A DNA stretch of 64,000 nt from a virus, in IMG/VR virus record IMGVR_UViG_3300031952_000008, positions 1-64,000 of that record; one strand, given 5' to 3'. Below are positions 57,498 through 64,000 of the stretch, in pieces (position 1 is the stretch's first letter; every line of letters begins with the position of its first letter). The notes under the pieces are model-generated. The model did no database searches. It was not told the origin of the DNA and saw nothing but the letters and a program-made list of their open reading frames with translations. Position numbers and translations under genes: made by a program.

Positions 57498-58628
57498 ATG
57501 AAATTTAAGGTCGGAGATTTTAAAACCACTACAGCATTTAGGGATGCAATAAATGATGTACTTGGTAGTAATCATATTACAGAAGGTAGATATGTTAAAC
57601 TATTCGAAAGAGAAGTAGAAAAAATACTACATGTAAGACACGCTATTGCTATTTGTAATGGAACAATATCCCTTCAGATAATAGCATATTATTTAAAAAC
57701 TCAAAAGATTAAAAAAGATAAGCCAGTAGTTTGCGTTCCAGCAACTACATTCCCTGCCACTCTTAATGCTTTCCTAATGATAGGTTACGAACCTATACTT
57801 TGTGATATTAACGAAAACGATTTATGTATTAATATAGATAATTTAACAGAGGATGAGAAGAAAAGGATAGATGTAATAGTTCCAGTATCTATATTAGGTT
57901 ATACTCCTGATATGGATAAAATAATGTTAGAAGCTAAAAAATATGGCTGGTTTGTAGTAGAAGACTTCGCCGAAGCTTTCGGAAGTAAGTATGATGGGAA
58001 ATATTTAGGAAGCATAGGAGATTTTGGTAGTTCTTCATTCTTCGTAAGTCACGTCATTCAAGCAGGAGAAATGGGAGTAATAACTACTAACGATGATAAT
58101 TATGCGGAAGCTATTAGAAAAATGAAAAATCATGGTAGAGATGGAGACCCTATGAAGTTTGAACATGGTCTAGTAGGTACTAATGGTAAAACAACAGAAT
58201 TTTGTGCCGCAATAGCTTTTGAACAACTAAAAGATTTTGAAAGAATAGTAAAAAATAGACAAGAAATAGCTAAAACATACTATCTTGGTATAAAAAATAC
58301 TAATTTAATTGCTATGCCATGGGGAGTTAATTATAGTATGTTAGGATATCCTATAATAGCTAAATCTAAACAACAAAAAGAATTCGCTATTAAAAAACTT
58401 CATGATGGTGATGTAGAAACACGAGGAATGTTTCCTTGTTTGGCCAACCAAAAAGCTTATCAAGAACTTGACGAAAATGGTAAGGTTAAAAAGTATTTAT
58501 TGGGAGAACCTAGCAAATATCCTATATCGGTTAAAATGGAAGAGAATGGATTCTATATAGGTGTTCATCAATATATAACTCCTATTGCGGCAGAAAAAAT
58601 AGCACAAATACTTAACGTATCAAAATGA
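57498..58628 (+). CDS. DegT-family PLP enzyme with His in place of Lys (ColD-like 3-dehydratase)
   Basis: A 376-residue member of the DegT/DnrJ/EryC1/StrS family. CNGTISLQ, VVEDFAEAFG with the PLP-binding Asp and the active-site strip SSSFFVSHVIQAGEMG are clear. Aminotransferases have Lys in the last motif; here His185 takes its place. The same replacement defines PLP-dependent sugar 3-dehydratases such as ColD (His188) and the E1 enzymes. It therefore probably removes the 3-hydroxyl of GDP-4-keto-6-deoxymannose, made by the Gmd at 18413, towards a 3,6-dideoxy sugar. E1-type enzymes use an Fe-S cluster, for which no motif is seen here. ATG 57498 follows AGGAGGGGTTATTA. Confidence 0.75.
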   Translation: MKFKVGDFKTTTAFRDAINDVLGSNHITEGRYVKLFEREVEKILHVRHAIAICNGTISLQIIAYYLKTQKIKKDKPVVCVPATTFPATLNAFLMIGYEPILCDINENDLCINIDNLTEDEKKRIDVIVPVSILGYTPDMDKIMLEAKKYGWFVVEDFAEAFGSKYDGKYLGSIGDFGSSSFFVSHVIQAGEMGVITTNDDNYAEAIRKMKNHGRDGDPMKFEHGLVGTNGKTTEFCAAIAFEQLKDFERIVKNRQEIAKTYYLGIKNTNLIAMPWGVNYSMLGYPIIAKSKQQKEFAIKKLHDGDVETRGMFPCLANQKAYQELDENGKVKKYLLGEPSKYPISVKMEENGFYIGVHQYITPIAAEKIAQILNVSK

Positions 58629-58972
58629 AACTAGAACATTTCATGGATGGAAGAGGAATATTAATTTGGGTAAGTCCAAAAATACTCAAATTTGACTACA
58701 AATACTTACTCATGGGAAGTATAATGCCCGGAGAAACAAGGGGGAATCATTACCATAAACGAATATTTGAGAAAATACTTTGTATAAAAGGAACTATATT
58801 AGTAAGGGTAGGACTTAAAGAGTATGAAATTACAGATGGGGAGATAGTAGATATAATAACTGGCGAATTACATAGCGTAACTAATATAGGAGAGGAAGAA
58901 GCATTTTTTATAGAATTTAAAAGTGAAGAACTAAATGAGGCGGATAGAGATACTCACAAACCAAATAATTGA
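58625..58972 (+). CDS. Sugar cupin (CapF C-terminal/FdtA-like)
   Basis: A 115-residue cupin. MPGETRGNHYHKR near residues 34-46 gives the metal-binding His pair, EKILCIKG the Glu, and ITGELHSVTNIGEEE the last His. The end NEADRDTH resembles the closing NE.FD...PDT of the CapF C-terminal domain. Related cupins epimerise or isomerise 4-keto nucleotide sugars. It is therefore probably the isomerase step between the PLP enzyme and the acetyltransferase. It starts by ATGA overlap with the upstream stop. Confidence 0.75.
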   Translation: MKLEHFMDGRGILIWVSPKILKFDYKYLLMGSIMPGETRGNHYHKRIFEKILCIKGTILVRVGLKEYEITDGEIVDIITGELHSVTNIGEEEAFFIEFKSEELNEADRDTHKPNN

Positions 58973-59408
58973 TAAGGTAATCATAGGTAAAAGATGTAAG
59001 ATATGGTACTTTGTTAATTTATACAACTCTATAATAGGAGACGATGTTAATATTGGAGCATTTGTAGAAATACAAAAAGCTAAAATAGGAAATAGGTGTA
59101 GGATAGCCAATGGGTCGTTTATTCCTAATGGTGTTATAATAGGCGATGATTGTTTTATCGGCCCAAAAGTTTGTTTTACCACAGATAAATATCCTTCCGT
59201 TAAGAAGGCTATGACTCAGAAACAATTTTGGCCAGAAAAACTTACGGTAGTAGGTAATAGAGTAATTATAGGAGCTAATACTACCATCTTACCAGGTATA
59301 AGTATAGAAGAAGGAGCAATAATAGGAGCAGGAAGTTTAGTAACTAAAGATATAGGTAAAAATGAAGTATGGTATGGTTCACCAGCAGTTTGTGTGAGGA
59401 AATTATGA
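58935..59408 (+). CDS. Hexapeptide-repeat sugar acetyltransferase
   Basis: A 157-residue left-handed beta-helix acyltransferase. The repeats run from IIDKVIIGKRCKIWYFVN through IIGDDVNIGAFVEI to VIIGANTTILPGISIEEGAIIGAGSLVTKDI, broken here as VIIGANTTILPG and IEEGAIIGAGS; the end is WYGSPAVCVRKL. This is the layout of WlbB/FdtC/PglD-type N-acetyltransferases. It probably acetylates an amino sugar such as perosamine. ATG 58935 overlaps the cupin gene by 38 bases; the true start may be slightly different, because no strong ribosome-binding site is seen. Confidence 0.82.
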   Translation: MRRIEILTNQIIDKVIIGKRCKIWYFVNLYNSIIGDDVNIGAFVEIQKAKIGNRCRIANGSFIPNGVIIGDDCFIGPKVCFTTDKYPSVKKAMTQKQFWPEKLTVVGNRVIIGANTTILPGISIEEGAIIGAGSLVTKDIGKNEVWYGSPAVCVRKL

Positions 59409-60517
59409 AAATTATTGTAATAACCCCAGTACATACAGGAGTATATAAAGACGATACTCAAATGTTCTGTGATGGATTAGAAAAATATTTTGGTCATGAA
59501 ATAGTTAGGGCAGAAATTTGGTATGACCAAGGTAATGTATGTTGTAGGTATGGTAATACGATGGATACTGAAAAATTTAAAGGAGCGGATGTTGTTTGGG
59601 CACCTTATGAACCTTTAATACCTGTAGCTCTTTGGATAAGAGAAGAATGTAAAATACCAGTATTAGGTCATTTTGAAGTTATTCCTCCAGGAAGATTTAG
59701 TATGGAAGCAATTGATAAATACTGGTTTTATAATGAAGAAATGCCAGATTTAGAAAGTAAAACATTTAACGAGTATGCAAAATATAGATATTTGGCAATA
59801 GCATTTGCTAATTGTGATATTAAAACAATTATAGGATTAGAACAAAAATATAAAATAGAAAAACTATTGGGTTGTCAATTAGATAGAGAATTATTCATTA
59901 AACCCTATCCTTTAGATGAAGAATTATTAGATAAATATAGAGACCCTAGTATTAAAGAAAAAAGGCAGATATTGAGTATATTAAGCCTTCAACCTCATAA
60001 AAGAACTGCTCATGTTATTAGAGCATTATCTTTAATTAAAAATCCTCCAGAATTAATAATAATAGGTGGTTGTAAAAAAAATAAAGAAGGAAAGAAAAAA
60101 GAACTAGAAAAATTAACTAAATTAGCAAATAAATATAATGTAAAAGTTACATTTAAAGAAATAGTAACTGATGAAGAAAAATGTAGGTTAATTCAAGAAT
60201 CTATATTTACAGTGCACCCATGGGCGTGTCTACCCGTAACAGAAGTGGCATACTTTAAGAAAGCTTCTATTTGTTATGATGACCCAGTACTTAGGGATAG
60301 ATTAGCAGATTTACCTTTTTATGTTTTAGATAATAATATTGTAGAAATGGCACAAGCAATAGATTACTTTGATAAGAATCCAGAATTTAGAAAGAAATGG
60401 GGAGAAAAAGCTTATAACGACCTTATAAGTAATAAAACACACACTCACTTACTTAAAGAAGCCTGTAAGCAAGTTAATGAAACACTAATTTTGGCAAGTA
60501 AGGTGAAGGTAGAATGA
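59405..60517 (+). CDS. GT4-like glycosyltransferase, copy 1 of a tandem pair
   Basis: A 370-residue protein. The C-terminal half has glycosyltransferase features: LSILSLQPHKRTAHVIRALSLI, ELIIIGGCKKN, VTDEEKCRLIQESIFTVHPWACLPVTEVAYFKKASICY, broken here as IQESIFTVHPWACLPVTEV and AYFKKASICY. The whole protein is paralogous to the next gene (ITPVHTGVYKDDTQMFCDGLE versus CPIKKDYKDDTDMFCEGFE at the start, as shown in part). ATG 59405 overlaps the previous stop. It acts on an unknown acceptor. Confidence 0.78.
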   Translation: MKIIVITPVHTGVYKDDTQMFCDGLEKYFGHEIVRAEIWYDQGNVCCRYGNTMDTEKFKGADVVWAPYEPLIPVALWIREECKIPVLGHFEVIPPGRFSMEAIDKYWFYNEEMPDLESKTFNEYAKYRYLAIAFANCDIKTIIGLEQKYKIEKLLGCQLDRELFIKPYPLDEELLDKYRDPSIKEKRQILSILSLQPHKRTAHVIRALSLIKNPPELIIIGGCKKNKEGKKKELEKLTKLANKYNVKVTFKEIVTDEEKCRLIQESIFTVHPWACLPVTEVAYFKKASICYDDPVLRDRLADLPFYVLDNNIVEMAQAIDYFDKNPEFRKKWGEKAYNDLISNKTHTHLLKEACKQVNETLILASKVKVE

Positions 60518-61578
60518 AAATAATAGTTATATGCCCTATTAAAAAAGATTATAAAGATGATACAGATATGTTTTGTGAAGGGTTTGAAAAATTAGGACAT
60601 AAAGTTATTAGAATATATATGTGGATAGAAAACGGAAAGATATTTTCTGATACTATTATAGATAAAGAAGATTGCGAAACCGCAGATGTTATATGGGCGC
60701 CATATGAACCATTAATATATCCAGCATTAAAACTTAAAGAAGACCTTAAGATACCAGTAGTTGGTCATCTTGAAATTATCCCTCAACAAAAATATAATTT
60801 AGAAAACTACGACAATCACTGGTATACCCACATATCTCCTCCAACAGATAATAATTATAGGGAACTTGAAAGGTTGCTTAAAGACTTTTTAAAGTGCGAT
60901 GTTAAATCTATTACGGGACCAGAAGTTAAGTATAGAATGGAACGATTCTTAGGAAGAATATTACCACTAAATTTTTATATAAAACCATATCCTTTAGATA
61001 GTGAAATGTTAGAGAAGTATAAAAAAGAACTTCCTTTAAAAAATCAGATACTTACAATAGACACTTTAGTGCCTTATAAAAGAATACAGCATATAGTAAT
61101 TGCCCTATCTTTACTTAAAAATCCTCCAAAATATATAATAGTAGGTAAGTATCATACTGATGTTAAACAAAAGATAATGGAATTTGCCAAAACTTATAAA
61201 TTAGATATAGAACTTAAAGGAATTATAGGAGATGAAGAAAAGTGCCACCTTATTCAGGAATCACTATTCCTTGTAGAACCAATGTCTTGTTTAACCGTAA
61301 CAGAAGGAGCGTATTATAAAAAGGCATCAATTTGTTATGACGAACACATTATGCATGAAAGATTAGCAGATATGCCATTTTATACACCTGCTAATGATAT
61401 CCCTAAACTAGCTAATTCTATCAAAATATTAGTAGAAGGAGAAATATTTAGGGATAATATAGGAAATAAAGCATATTCTTTACTTATGACTGATAAAACC
61501 AATACTCATACTTTAGAAAAAGCTTGTAAAATAGTAGAAGTAATGTTTAAAGAAGCTGTTGAGAGGTATAAAAAATGA
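60514..61578 (+). CDS. GT4-like glycosyltransferase, copy 2 of a tandem pair
   Basis: A 354-residue paralogue of the upstream gene along its whole length (VIWAPYEPLIYPALKLKE versus VVWAPYEPLIPVALWIRE; TIDTLVPYKRIQHIVIALSLLKNPP versus the equivalent block, shown only in part). DEEKCHLIQESLFLVEPMSCLTVTEG is the donor-site region. The divergence is large, so duplication is not recent. The two enzymes probably add different sugars in one glycan. It overlaps its neighbours by ATGA on both sides. Confidence 0.78.
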   Translation: MKIIVICPIKKDYKDDTDMFCEGFEKLGHKVIRIYMWIENGKIFSDTIIDKEDCETADVIWAPYEPLIYPALKLKEDLKIPVVGHLEIIPQQKYNLENYDNHWYTHISPPTDNNYRELERLLKDFLKCDVKSITGPEVKYRMERFLGRILPLNFYIKPYPLDSEMLEKYKKELPLKNQILTIDTLVPYKRIQHIVIALSLLKNPPKYIIVGKYHTDVKQKIMEFAKTYKLDIELKGIIGDEEKCHLIQESLFLVEPMSCLTVTEGAYYKKASICYDEHIMHERLADMPFYTPANDIPKLANSIKILVEGEIFRDNIGNKAYSLLMTDKTNTHTLEKACKIVEVMFKEAVERYKK

Positions 61579-62363
61579 TGTTTCATAAAAGTGCACAATT
61601 CTATGATGATTTTTATAATGCCAAATATGATGGTAGGTCTGATAAAGAGGTAAAATACTTAGAAAGTATTATAAAAAAATATAAGGCTAAAAAAATACTT
61701 GATTTAGGATGTGGAACAGGAAGACATACACTTGCACTTGCTAAAAAAGGATATGATATTATAGGTGTAGATATTTCGGAAGATATGATTGATATTGCAT
61801 TATTAAAAAAGAATAATGCGGATATAAATACTTGGTTAAATACAACTTTTGTAGTGGGAGATATGAGAAATACCTATTGTGGAAGCAATTTTGACCTAAT
61901 TTATTCAATGTTTCAATCAATGAACTATCTATTGACGGATTCGAATTTAAGAGATACTCTTTATAATGTAAATACTCAATTAAAAAAAGGAGGAATATTC
62001 GTTTTCGACTGCTGGTATGGTCCCTCTATTGAAAAATATGGTTGTCCTAAAAAATCTTTCTCTATCAATAAAGGAGATTATAAGATATTTAGGGATAGTA
62101 TAAGTACAATACATTATGGAACCAGAACTGTAGATGTAGAACAATATTTTACTTTATTAAATACCAAAAGTTTACTACATAGATTGTTTTTAAGTTATCA
62201 TTTTAAAGAAAAACATACTATGCGTTTTCACTACTTGACAGATATAGCACCTTTAATACAGGATGCAGGATTTGAGATAGTAAAGATAGAAGAATGGATA
62301 ACTAAAAAGAAACCTTCTCCAGATACTTGGGCTATTACTTTTATATGTAAAAAGGTGAGATAA
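61575..62363 (+). CDS. Class I SAM methyltransferase
   Basis: A 262-residue methyltransferase. SAM motif I is ILDLGCGTGRHTLALA near residues 41-56, followed by IIGVDISEDMIDIAL and MFQSMNYLL; the later KKGGIFVFDCW is motif post-III. The N-terminal SAQFYDDFYNAKYDGR and C-terminal segments fit small-molecule or sugar methyltransferases. Its place among glycosyltransferases suggests methylation of a sugar in the glycan. It overlaps both neighbours by a few bases. Confidence 0.85.
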   Translation: MMFHKSAQFYDDFYNAKYDGRSDKEVKYLESIIKKYKAKKILDLGCGTGRHTLALAKKGYDIIGVDISEDMIDIALLKKNNADINTWLNTTFVVGDMRNTYCGSNFDLIYSMFQSMNYLLTDSNLRDTLYNVNTQLKKGGIFVFDCWYGPSIEKYGCPKKSFSINKGDYKIFRDSISTIHYGTRTVDVEQYFTLLNTKSLLHRLFLSYHFKEKHTMRFHYLTDIAPLIQDAGFEIVKIEEWITKKKPSPDTWAITFICKKVR

Positions 62364-63511
62364 TGAAAACTATTCCAGTTTGTGAGCCTACTCTTATAGG
62401 AAATGAAAAGAAATATGTTAATGAGTGTTTAGATACTAACTGGATTGGTTCTCAAGGTAGATTTATTAAAGAATTCGAAACAAAGTTCGCCGAGTTCTGT
62501 AAAACAAAATATGCTGTTACTTGTTCTAATGGAACAACAGCTTTACACTTGGCTTTACTAGCTTTAGACATTAAAGAAGGAGATGAAGTTATAGTACCAA
62601 CATTTTCTTTTATAGCAAGTTCTAATGCTATAGTTTATGTAGGAGCTAAACCTATATTTATAGACTCCGAACCTATTACTTATAATATGGATATATCTAA
62701 AATAGAGGAAAGAATAACAGAAAAAACCAAGGCTATAATGGTAGTTCATATATTTGGTCAGCCTATGGATATGGATAGGGTTGTTGAAATTGCCAAAAAA
62801 CATAACCTTTATATAATAGAAGATTGTGCCGAAGCACACGGGGCCGATTATAAAGGAGACCCTGTAGGAACTATAGGAGATGTAGGATGTTTCAGTTTTT
62901 ATGGAAATAAAATAATTACCACAGGAGAGGGCGGTATGTGCGTTACTAATAACGAAATTCTTTATAAAAGAATGGATTTCCTTAAAAATCAAGCTTTTGG
63001 CGAAATAAGATTTATACATAACGCAGTAGGTTATAATTATAGAATGACTAACATACAAGCCGCTATTGGTTTAGCTCAATTAGAAAAGGCCGAAATTCTT
63101 ATTAGAGGAAGGATAGAGAACGCTTTATTTTATAATAAAGAACTTAAAGATGTAGAAGGAATAACTACCCCATCAGAATACGAGCATGGTAGACAAGTAT
63201 ATTGGATGTATGGAATTACTATAGATGAAAAAAAGTTTGGGTTGAATAGAAGTATTATTCAAAAAGAACTAGAAAAGTATGGTATAGAAACAAGGTCTTT
63301 CTTCTTTCCATTAAATCTACAACCTGCATATATAAACTATGGAATAGATTATATAAAATGTCCAATAGCAGAAGAACTTTGGAATACAGGATTTTATCTT
63401 CCTTCATCAAGTCAATTAGCAGTTGAAGATATACATTATATATGTAATACTATCAAAAATATTAAAACTAATGCTAAAAAGATTAAAAAGAAGTATGAAG
63501 AACTAGAATGA
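62363..63511 (+). CDS. GDP-perosamine synthase-like aminotransferase
   Basis: A 382-residue DegT-family PLP aminotransferase of normal length. IPVCEPTLIGNEKKYVNECL and NWIGSQGRFIKEFE open the protein in the way PerA/RfbE enzymes do; CSNGTTALHLALLAL, VVHIFGQPMDMD, IIEDCAEAHG (PLP Asp) and CFSFYGNKIITTGEGG with the Schiff-base Lys183 follow. PerA aminates GDP-4-keto-6-deoxymannose, the product of Gmd at 18413, to GDP-perosamine. The assignment to perosamine is by overall resemblance; other 4-keto sugars are possible. One-base overlap with the methyltransferase stop. Confidence 0.8.
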   Translation: MKTIPVCEPTLIGNEKKYVNECLDTNWIGSQGRFIKEFETKFAEFCKTKYAVTCSNGTTALHLALLALDIKEGDEVIVPTFSFIASSNAIVYVGAKPIFIDSEPITYNMDISKIEERITEKTKAIMVVHIFGQPMDMDRVVEIAKKHNLYIIEDCAEAHGADYKGDPVGTIGDVGCFSFYGNKIITTGEGGMCVTNNEILYKRMDFLKNQAFGEIRFIHNAVGYNYRMTNIQAAIGLAQLEKAEILIRGRIENALFYNKELKDVEGITTPSEYEHGRQVYWMYGITIDEKKFGLNRSIIQKELEKYGIETRSFFFPLNLQPAYINYGIDYIKCPIAEELWNTGFYLPSSSQLAVEDIHYICNTIKNIKTNAKKIKKKYEELE

Positions 63512-64000
63512 TAACTCCCAAACTATACGGATTAACTGTAGAAGTCACTAATATATGTAATCTACATTGTAGTATATGCTTTAAACGAGGATTAGAAAAG
63601 ATGAAACCTCAACATCTTAAATTAGAAACATTTAAAAAGCTTTTAAATGAAGCAAACCCTACAAATACTATTTGTTTTGTTGGATTGGGAGAACCACTTT
63701 TGAATCCGGATTTTTATAAGATATTAAAAGAATCCGATAATAGGCATTTAGCTATCAATATGGTTACTAATGGTGTTTTGATGGATGAAACTTGGTGTAG
63801 AAAAATAGTAGACCTTAGAGTTAGTAAAATAAGTATCTCCCTTGATGCGGCTACTAAAGAAACATATGATAAGATACGATTAGGCTCGGATTGGGATAAA
63901 GTTATTAAAAATATTAAAACCTTAGTTAAGTTAAGGAATGAATCCGTAACTAAATATCCTCATATTAGAATTGATATGGTTATGACCAAACAAAACGTTC
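63508..64000 (+). CDS. Radical SAM protein (3' truncated by the window)
   Basis: 164 codons are visible. The [4Fe-4S] site CNLHCSIC is at residues 17-24, preceded by LTVEVTNI; GLGEPLLNPDF is the GGE-type SAM-binding motif, and SISLDAATKETYDKIR follows. The arrangement is that of MoaA/SPASM-type radical SAM enzymes and not of NrdG. It may alter a sugar or a peptide. ATG 63508 overlaps the upstream stop (ATGA), so it belongs to the sugar operon. Confidence 0.88.
   Translation, partial: MITPKLYGLTVEVTNICNLHCSICFKRGLEKMKPQHLKLETFKKLLNEANPTNTICFVGLGEPLLNPDFYKILKESDNRHLAINMVTNGVLMDETWCRKIVDLRVSKISISLDAATKETYDKIRLGSDWDKVIKNIKTLVKLRNESVTKYPHIRIDMVMTKQNV

Noticed and set aside
62564-63058. 164-codon - strand frame opposite the PerA-like gene.
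   Set aside because: The + strand product has all family motifs; the antisense product is a low-complexity Tyr/Ser-rich shadow.
63508-64000. NrdG activase for the ribonucleotide reductase.
   Set aside because: The Cys motif and GLGEPLLNPD block fit MoaA/SPASM-type enzymes, and the gene lies in the sugar operon 42 kb from nrdD.

Overview
The window is most of the genome of an archaeal tailed virus (class Caudoviricetes); it runs off both ends. Archaeal traits: a RadA-type recombinase with an N-terminal helix-hairpin-helix domain, a family B DNA polymerase, a primase-like protein ending in a PriL-type Fe-S region, a small TRAM-domain protein, Shine-Dalgarno words of the GGTGA/GAGG kind, and TATA boxes (TTTAAATA, TTTATATA) upstream of several genes. 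The DNA is strongly AT-rich. The S-layer-like protein at 22218-23891 and the modules of the two giant adhesins resemble surface proteins of DPANN archaea (Woesearchaeota/Pacearchaeota type), so a DPANN host is my best guess. That host call is inference. I see no integrase, tRNA, CRISPR array or large terminase in the window.

Layout. (1) 1-6.7 kb, + strand: about 27 small, tightly packed genes, many with Cys pairs or one membrane segment. The first 2.2 kb repeat one ribosome-binding word at gene junctions. This part also holds a 5-formyltetrahydrofolate cyclo-ligase, a DUF4406 protein, a candidate structured RNA, a mini-ferredoxin and an HNH endonuclease. (2) 6.7-21.3 kb, + strand: replication and nucleotide metabolism, with two ATPases, RadA, PolB, the primase-like protein, a PIG-L deacetylase, an intein-split DNA methyltransferase, a DnaQ-like exonuclease, a LAGLIDADG endonuclease, GDP-mannose 4,6-dehydratase and anaerobic ribonucleotide reductase. 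(3) 21.3-24.5 kb, + strand: membrane and surface genes, including the S-layer-like lipoprotein with its own promoter and terminator. (4) 24.7-52.5 kb, - strand: one long late operon, read right to left: portal, protease, ChaB-like protein, scaffold, major capsid, connectors, tail tube, two paralogous tail chaperones, tape measure, baseplate proteins, then two giant exported adhesins. A glycosyltransferase and a LAGLIDADG endonuclease sit inside it. (5) 52.8-64 kb, + strand: a divergent operon with a possible small terminase, then a sugar island of glycosyltransferases, a UDP-sugar dehydrogenase-like protein, two DegT-family PLP enzymes, a cupin, an acetyltransferase, a methyltransferase and a radical SAM enzyme.

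How it may fit together. The replisome genes copy the genome, while NrdD and the folate enzyme support nucleotide supply. GDP-mannose 4,6-dehydratase (18413) supplies the substrate that a perosamine-synthase-like enzyme (62363) and a dehydratase-type PLP enzyme with His in place of Lys (57498) would use. The glycosyltransferases could then place these sugars on the sequon-rich, signal-peptide-bearing adhesins or on the host surface. Four genes lack an ATG/GTG/TTG start where one is expected but have ACG, ATC or ATT correctly spaced from a strong ribosome-binding site; two of them are homing endonucleases.
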